Source: an uncultured Paludibacter sp. (GTDB lineage: Bacteria; Bacteroidota; Bacteroidia; Bacteroidales; Paludibacteraceae). Taken from it: a DNA stretch of 27,480 nucleotides. The translations under genes were made by a program, and so were the position numbers. The notes under the pieces were generated by a model. The model searched no databases. It saw nothing but the letters and a program-made list of their open reading frames with translations, and was not told where the DNA came from. Shown here piece by piece: positions 22,853-27,480 of this stretch (the first letter of the stretch is position 1; every line of letters starts with the position of its first letter). The stretch covers positions 1 to 27,480 of the forward strand of contig CALFXE010000141.1 of assembly GCA_937927845.1 (NCBI GenBank), in the 5' to 3' direction.

Positions 22853-24811
22853 TTATGCATCAATTTTTGCATAAGTTGCATTTTCTTCGATAAACTGTCG
22901 ACGAGGAGCTACATCATCTCCCATTAACATAGAGAATACATGGTCGGCAGATGCAGCATTTTCAATTGTTACCTGACGCAAAGTCCTGTTTTCAGGATTC
23001 ATTGTTGTTTCCCATAGCTGAACTTCGTTCATTTCTCCCAAACCTTTATATCTTTGTGTATGTATACCGCTTTCGCTACCACTACCATATTTATCAATAA
23101 AAGCCTGACGCTGAGCTTCATTCCAGCAATATTCTTCTATCTTCCCTTTTTTGCAAAGATACAAAGGAGGTGTTGCGATATATAAATATCCTTGTTCAAT
23201 CAACTCTTTCATGTGACGGAAGAAAAATGTCATAATTAATGTTGCGATATGACTACCATCTACGTCGGCATCAGTCATAATAATAACCTTATGATAACGT
23301 AATTTTGTGAGATTTAGTGCTTTGCTGTCATCTTCAGTACCTATTGTTACACCCAGAGCAGTATATATATTTCGTATTTCTTCACTTTCAAGTACCTTGT
23401 GGGGCATTGCTTTTTCTACGTTAAGAATTTTACCTCTTAATGGGAGAATTGCTTGGTATTGACGACTTCTTCCTTGTTTGGCTGTACCACCGGCTGAATC
23501 ACCTTCGACTAAGAACAATTCACATTTTGCAGGATCTTTATCTGCACAATCTGCTAATTTACCCGGTAAACCACCTCCGGAGAGAGGAGATTTCCTTTGT
23601 ACCATTTCGCGAGCTTTACGAGCAGCAGCACGAGCAGTTGCAGCTAATATCACTTTTTCAACAATTATTTTTGCAGCCTTCGGATTTTCTTCAAGATAAT
23701 TTCCAAGTGCTTCACTTACAGCCATATCAACCGATCCCATCACTTCATTGTTTCCAAGTTTAGTTTTGGTTTGTCCTTCAAATTGAGGTTCGGCGACTTT
23801 AATAGAAATTACGGCAGTCAAACCTTCACGGAAGTCATCTCCACTAATTTCAACCTTTATTTTTTCAAGCATTTTGCTATCTTCAGCATATTTCTTCAAA
23901 GTACGGGTTAATCCTCTGCGGAAACCGGCAAGGTGAGTACCACCTTCGATAGTGTTGATATTATTTACGTAAGAGTGAATATTTTCATTATATGAAGTGT
24001 TGTAAGTCATCGCAATTTCAACAGGAGTACCGTTTTTTTCAGTGCTGATATGAATTACATTTTCAATTAATTTTTCGCGAGCTTCATCAATATACTCTAC
24101 AAATTCTTTTAAACCTTCTTGAGAAAAGAAAACCTCAGTCTTATAAGTGCCATCTTCAAGCACATGCCTTTTATCTGTAAGAGTTAAAGTGATGCCGGCA
24201 TTTAAATAAGCTAATTCTCTTAATCTGTTGGTGAGAATTTCATTTCTATATATTGTTTCAATAAATATTGTATTGTCAGGCAAGAATGTAACTCTTGTAC
24301 CGGTTTTATCTGAATTGCCAATTGATTTCACATCATATTGAGGAGTTCCTTGTTCGTATTCCTGAATATATAGATGACCATCACGTGCAACTTCTACCTT
24401 CATATGAGAAGAAAGTGCATTCACACACGAAACACCAACACCATGCAATCCACCGGATACTTTGTAGCTGTCTTTATCGAACTTACCGCCGGCATGCAAA
24501 ACGGTCATAACAACCTCAAGTGCCGATTTTCCTTCCTTTTCATGCATGTCAACCGGAATACCACGCCCGTTATCTTCAACCGTTACGGAGTTATTTTCAT
24601 TAATTGTAACATCAATGCGGTCGCAATGACCTGCCATAGCCTCGTCGATGGAGTTATCCACAACTTCATAAACTAAATGGTGCAAACCTTTCAACCCAAT
24701 ATCACCAATATACATTGCGGGACGTTTACGAACTGCTTCAAGTCCTTCAAGAACCTGAATACTACTTGCACCATATGATGCACCATTTGTTACTTTTTCT
24801 TCTTCGCTCAT
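22853..24811 (-). CDS. gyrB: DNA gyrase subunit B
   Basis: A 652-residue type II topoisomerase subunit of normal length. The GHKL ATPase domain shows EVVDNSIDEAMAGHCD (about 49-64), DNGRGIPVDMH and GGLHGVGVSCVNALS. The transducer has QTKTKLGN near residue 344. The TOPRIM domain has LFLVEGDSAGGTAKQGRSRQ (about 431-450) with PLRGKILNVEKA, and later MTDADVDGSHI, which contains the Mg2+-binding acidic residues. The C-terminal tail ends in RRQFIEENATYAKIDA, as in other Bacteroidetes GyrB. It introduces negative supercoils with GyrA, which is not in this window. A promoter is seen at 24912-24941, and the gene is followed after 15 bases by the GH16-like gene, an unusual neighbour for a housekeeping gene. 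Confidence 0.98.
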   Translation of the reverse strand: MSEEEKVTNGASYGASSIQVLEGLEAVRKRPAMYIGDIGLKGLHHLVYEVVDNSIDEAMAGHCDRIDVTINENNSVTVEDNGRGIPVDMHEKEGKSALEVVMTVLHAGGKFDKDSYKVSGGLHGVGVSCVNALSSHMKVEVARDGHLYIQEYEQGTPQYDVKSIGNSDKTGTRVTFLPDNTIFIETIYRNEILTNRLRELAYLNAGITLTLTDKRHVLEDGTYKTEVFFSQEGLKEFVEYIDEAREKLIENVIHISTEKNGTPVEIAMTYNTSYNENIHSYVNNINTIEGGTHLAGFRRGLTRTLKKYAEDSKMLEKIKVEISGDDFREGLTAVISIKVAEPQFEGQTKTKLGNNEVMGSVDMAVSEALGNYLEENPKAAKIIVEKVILAATARAAARKAREMVQRKSPLSGGGLPGKLADCADKDPAKCELFLVEGDSAGGTAKQGRSRQYQAILPLRGKILNVEKAMPHKVLESEEIRNIYTALGVTIGTEDDSKALNLTKLRYHKVIIMTDADVDGSHIATLIMTFFFRHMKELIEQGYLYIATPPLYLCKKGKIEEYCWNEAQRQAFIDKYGSGSESGIHTQRYKGLGEMNEVQLWETTMNPENRTLRQVTIENAASADHVFSMLMGDDVAPRRQFIEENATYAKIDA

Positions 24812-24844
24812 TTTATAGTATAAATATTTTAAATACAGATGTTT

Positions 24845-24939
24845 AAAAAGTTGAAATTCAGTATATATATTCCTATTTTTACTGTTATTCTCAATATGTC
24901 AAAAAAACAGACAAATATAGCAAAAAAAGTTGAAATTCA
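24845..24939. repeat. 16-bp direct repeat in the gyrB leader and promoter
   Basis: AAAAAGTTGAAATTCA occurs at 24845-24860 and again at 24924-24939. One copy overlaps the -33 box and spacer of the gyrB promoter; the other is in the 5' untranslated region. The two copies start 79 bases apart. Confidence 0.7.
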
Positions 24940-24941
24940 AA
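24912..24941 (-). promoter_or_regulatory. gyrB promoter
   Basis: On the minus strand TTTG (24938-24941) is followed after 18 bases by TATATTTG (24912-24919), a good Bacteroidetes -33/-7 pair. It predicts a leader of about 95 bases before the gyrB ATG. Confidence 0.75.
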
Positions 24942-24997
24942 ACTATTAAAATCATATTATTTTAAATGATTATCCGCAAAGTGTCCTAATACCATTT

Positions 24998-25014
24998 TTA
25001 CACCGCAGGTGTAA
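24998..25014 (-). terminator. Short hairpin after the TPR regulator gene
   Basis: TTACACC and GGTGTAA flank a three-base loop, forming a perfect 7-bp stem 4 bases beyond the stop codon of the regulator on the minus strand. The run of T follows on the plus strand rather than the minus strand, so terminator function for the regulator is plausible but not certain. Confidence 0.45.
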
Positions 25015-25018
25015 TATT

Positions 25019-26677
25019 TTAACTCTCATCTACCACATAATTGTATAACCATGCTGACAGATCGGCTTCGGGATCGATTCCTAAGCGTTTTTTAATCCTT
25101 TTACGACGGATATACATGGTGTTCTTACTTGTATTCAAGAGATTACATGAATCCGGAACGCCTATTTCCAAGCAGATTAGCACAATAACAATCATATCAT
25201 GTGCTGTCAATTCCGAATAATTGCTTTGAAGAACGGATAGTTTATTACCAAATATGCTATCTGCTTCGTCGATATAATATGCCCATTCCGACTCTTTCAG
25301 CACTATTTGGTCGGTTATCATTGCCAGTAAATCATCGCTTTTAGATGTTCTTACTCTTTTCTGTTCGAGATTGTGGAATTGCAAGGTTAATTCAATTCTT
25401 TGTTTCAATTTTGACATCAGCAATTCTTTCTTCTTCTCAAGTTCGAGTTGGCGATTTCTTAATTCGAATTCAAGCTTCTGTTGATTTATTATGTAAGCTG
25501 TTTGCTTTTTTCTGTGGTTTATTACAGCCAACGTCAATATTAGCAGTATTGCAAGAACTCCGATAATCAATATCCCGATAGCAATGACTTTATTCCGGTT
25601 CGAGATTATTAATTTGGTGTTTTCTTTCTCCTTTTCAGTTAAGTCAAACTGCTTATCGGTAAGATATAATTGCTGCTGTAACTTGTGGCGAAATATATAA
25701 TCTTGCTTAAAATAAGCCCTTTCTATAGAATTGTAAGCATTTTTATACTCTTTTTCATTGCTAAAAACTCGGGCTTCAGCGAGATACCTCAAAATCTCTG
25801 CTTCATCCTCTCTGCTATCCGGTTCTGTAAAATTATGATAATACATAACAGAATCGCTCATTCCCATGTGAGAGTAGGTATAGGCAAGAAAAGAGGCATT
25901 TCTATTTCGTAAATGCTCCACATTATTATAGCCTGCCAACAGATAGTTTGTTGCAGTTCTGTAATCCACGTCAGACAGTAATTCTCCTTGTCGGGATATA
26001 ATCTGATATTTCAATGAAGTGTGTTCAATTTCATTTGCCAAGTCAAGTGCTTTATTCGAATAGTACATAATACTGTCCAATGGAGCATCAAGATGAAACA
26101 GCGTATTGGATATTTCAAAATAAGCTGGAATCAGGTATCTTTTATTTTCAGTTTTTTGGAATAATTCAAGTGAATTTTTGAAATTGTCATATGCTTCACG
26201 ATATATTTCATTCTGCTTATAAATATATCCTTTATTAAACAAACTCAACCCAAGTATGTTGTATTCTTCGGTATGTTTTAAGATATTAATTGCATTTTCA
26301 TACGCAAGCATGGCTTTTTCCCTATCCTGATGCAATTCAGATATACAACCTGATAAATAATAAGCCGTACCACTATACTTATTTACCTTACTTCCATTAA
26401 AATATTCCAATGCAATTCTGATAAGGCTGTCAGAAGCAATTTCTTTATAACATTTATATTGAGCATGAGTATAATGAAGACACCATGCTGCATAATCGGC
26501 ATGCGACATGCTTTCAGGATACTTTATAGACGATAAAATGTCATATGCACTATCAGGATCTGAATATAACAATCTTTCAGCTTCCAGTATTTTTGAATTA
26601 TCTGTATAGCGCATTCCACAGAAGTTTAAAACCAATATTAGAAATATCGTACAGGAGTAATAAATAATTTTTCTCAT
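25019..26677 (-). CDS. TPR repeat - transmembrane - coiled coil - HTH regulator (putative lipoprotein)
   Basis: A 552-residue protein from ATG 26677; an ATG at 26728 would place 17 extra residues before the signal. The N-terminus (MRKIIYYSCTIFLILVLNFC) is a lipoprotein-like signal with Cys20. Residues about 40-340 are TPR-like helical pairs (for example LGLSLFNKGYIYKQNEIYRE). A transmembrane helix is at about 364-387 (VIAIGILIIGVLAILLILTL), then a Lys/Glu-rich coiled coil (395-445). The C-terminal domain (about 490-534) has the LTAHDMIVIVLICLEIGV...LLNTSKNTMYIRRKRI pattern of a LuxR-like HTH. This is the Bacteroidetes layout in which periplasmic TPRs sense a signal and a cytoplasmic HTH binds DNA. 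Targets are unknown; a DUF3244-type remnant is its divergent neighbour. Confidence 0.82.
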   Translation of the reverse strand: MRKIIYYSCTIFLILVLNFCGMRYTDNSKILEAERLLYSDPDSAYDILSSIKYPESMSHADYAAWCLHYTHAQYKCYKEIASDSLIRIALEYFNGSKVNKYSGTAYYLSGCISELHQDREKAMLAYENAINILKHTEEYNILGLSLFNKGYIYKQNEIYREAYDNFKNSLELFQKTENKRYLIPAYFEISNTLFHLDAPLDSIMYYSNKALDLANEIEHTSLKYQIISRQGELLSDVDYRTATNYLLAGYNNVEHLRNRNASFLAYTYSHMGMSDSVMYYHNFTEPDSREDEAEILRYLAEARVFSNEKEYKNAYNSIERAYFKQDYIFRHKLQQQLYLTDKQFDLTEKEKENTKLIISNRNKVIAIGILIIGVLAILLILTLAVINHRKKQTAYIINQQKLEFELRNRQLELEKKKELLMSKLKQRIELTLQFHNLEQKRVRTSKSDDLLAMITDQIVLKESEWAYYIDEADSIFGNKLSVLQSNYSELTAHDMIVIVLICLEIGVPDSCNLLNTSKNTMYIRRKRIKKRLGIDPEADLSAWLYNYVVDES

Positions 26678-26840
26678 AACAAATAAAATATAGCGATTCA
26701 AGATGTTCCGACTGCCCAAAAGTGACATTTTACATGGTCATAAAAAAGCCTGTACCGCAAAAAGAAAATTAACAAATCATATCCATCAAAATATCAGCAA
26801 GTTATCAATTCTGAAAAAGGTGTCGTGTACCTTAGATTTT

Positions 26841-26872
26841 TTTGTATTCTAACATATAATCGATTAACTTTG
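26841..26872 (+). promoter_or_regulatory. Full Bacteroidetes promoter in front of the DUF3244-type remnant
   Basis: TTTG (26841-26844), a 20-base spacer and TAACTTTG (26865-26872) make one of the best -33/-7 pairs in the window. Transcription would start near 26879, inside the reading frame that codes for the DUF3244-like segment. Confidence 0.72.
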
Positions 26873-26884
26873 GTTGCAAAAATA

Positions 26885-27076
26885 ATAATTAATTTTCATG
26901 TAGGCTCTGCTACTGTGTTTATAACCGATACAGATGAAAACATTGTTCACTATTCGGTTGTCGACACATCACAACAACAGGAAGTAGTGATTCCTTTAGA
27001 TTCATTTGCTGATGGAGACTATATACTTAGCATCGAATATGAAACTACTATATTGACAGGAGACTTTTCGTTATAA
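26885..27076 (+). pseudogene. DUF3244-type small secreted protein remnant, 5' end deleted
   Basis: The conceptual C-terminal segment (about 60 residues) reads INFHVGSATVFITDTDENIV, then a QQQEVVIPLDSFADGDYILS word, and ends in TGDFSL. This matches the C-terminal half of small Bacteroidetes DUF3244 proteins, which have a beta-sandwich domain behind a signal peptide. Here no signal peptide and no ATG, GTG or TTG lie between the predicted transcription start (about 26879) and the homologous part. A GTG at 26825 keeps the frame open but lies upstream of the promoter. I read this as a deletion that fused the intact promoter to the middle of the gene. Function is unlikely unless an unusual start codon is used. 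The divergent TPR regulator could have been its regulator. Confidence 0.6.
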
Positions 27077-27130
27077 TACGCTATTTCTAAAGCAATTAAC
27101 TACTATGAAGTCAAATCATCTGATTGAAAA

Positions 27131-27162
27131 AGCCGTCCTGCAAAAGACCTTACAGGACGGCT
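27131..27162 (-). terminator. Strong 10-bp hairpin, probable terminator
   Basis: AGCCGTCCTG (27131-27140) and CAGGACGGCT (27153-27162) form a perfect GC-rich 10-bp stem with a 12-base loop. On the minus strand it is followed by TTTTTC, a short T-run, so it would best end a minus-strand transcript entering from beyond the right edge. It also lies 54 bases after the DUF3244-type remnant and could end that transcript with a weak tail. Confidence 0.6.
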
Positions 27163-27480
27163 ACAACCAGAGGGTATCACAATATGGAACACTATGCCCA
27201 ATCTGAAAAACACATACCTACATATACCTATTTATACATATAAAGAAAGGAGCAAGAAAAGAGAAAAGCATTGAATTGAAAGCAAATTTAATTACAAAAA
27301 AACAAATGGCAAAGCTTTCAGCCTTTTAGAATTTGTTTTAAAAATCAATAAATGCTCTTTAGCATACAATTTACTTTTATAGAAATTAATTAAAACTAAG
27401 AGCATTAAAAAATAAACTCAAATTTATAAATTAACGTGAGTTCGATATAAGATTAAAATAATACGAGTTGATTTTGATCA
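27163..27480. other. AT-rich non-coding stretch with inverted repeats
   Basis: No open frame with a plausible start, family motif or codon pattern is seen on either strand. Two inverted repeats are visible. AAAACAAAT (27299-27307) pairs with ATTTGTTTT (27331-27339) around an inner GGC/GCC. AATGCTCTTTAG (27351-27362) pairs imperfectly with CTAAGAGCATT (27396-27406). They could be terminators or leader structure of a gene beyond the window edge. Confidence 0.45.

Noticed and set aside
23440..24676. Several plus-strand open frames opposite gyrB
   Set aside because: They are antisense to a fully conserved gyrB, have no family motif and no promoter, and arise from its codon pattern.
26825..26884. 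GTG-started open frame covering the DUF3244-type remnant
   Set aside because: The strong promoter (26841-26872) lies inside this frame, so a transcript would begin after the GTG; the added residues do not look like a signal peptide.

Overview
The window is AT-rich DNA from a Bacteroidetes bacterium, most likely order Bacteroidales; I cannot place the genus. The evidence is repeated Bacteroidetes-type promoter boxes (TAnnTTTG, sometimes with an upstream TTTG), A-rich leaders instead of strong Shine-Dalgarno sites, a CobN-like/MotA-TolQ-like/DUF2149 haem operon of the hmuSTUV type, a DUF3244-type remnant, a TPR membrane-bound regulator, and Stealth and Wzi capsule proteins.

Layout. (1) 1-2715: the end of a haem-utilisation operon: C-terminal part of a CobN-like HmuS, then HmuT-, HmuU- and HmuV-like genes, tightly packed. 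(2) 2797-3337: a fluoride riboswitch with a built-in terminator controlling a FluC/CrcB fluoride channel. (3) 3371-15754: a TetR-family regulator, an FNR-like flavin reductase, a giant (about 1423 aa) CoA-dehydratase-activase/HgdB-like fusion, and a complete TolC-lipoprotein MFP-ABC ATPase x2-ABC permease x2 exporter of the YbhGFSR type. The same 16-bp palindrome lies in front of the TetR gene, the giant reductase gene and the exporter operon, so these form one predicted regulon. This is the most interesting system in the window: an ATP-driven low-potential reductase apparently co-controlled with a tripartite efflux pump. The exporter region is studded with period-7 tandem repeats. (4) 15760-22837: surface polysaccharide genes: Wzi-like outer-membrane protein, GT2 glycosyltransferase, O-antigen ligase/polymerase, two convergent Stealth sugar-phosphotransferases and a GH16-fold protein whose catalytic triad is replaced. 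(5) 22853-24811: gyrB, upstream of and co-directional with the GH16-like and second Stealth genes. (6) 25019-27480: a TPR/transmembrane/HTH regulator, a DUF3244-type remnant that kept its promoter but has no start codon or signal peptide, and about 320 bases with hairpins but no gene.

How the parts work together. The haem genes probably strip iron from haem using a membrane-coupled chelatase-like enzyme. The TetR regulon probably responds to a small, perhaps aromatic or lipophilic, molecule, but the ligand cannot be read from sequence. The polysaccharide genes suggest a phosphodiester-linked capsule or glycan held at the surface. All functions are inferred from motifs seen by eye; no database search was run.
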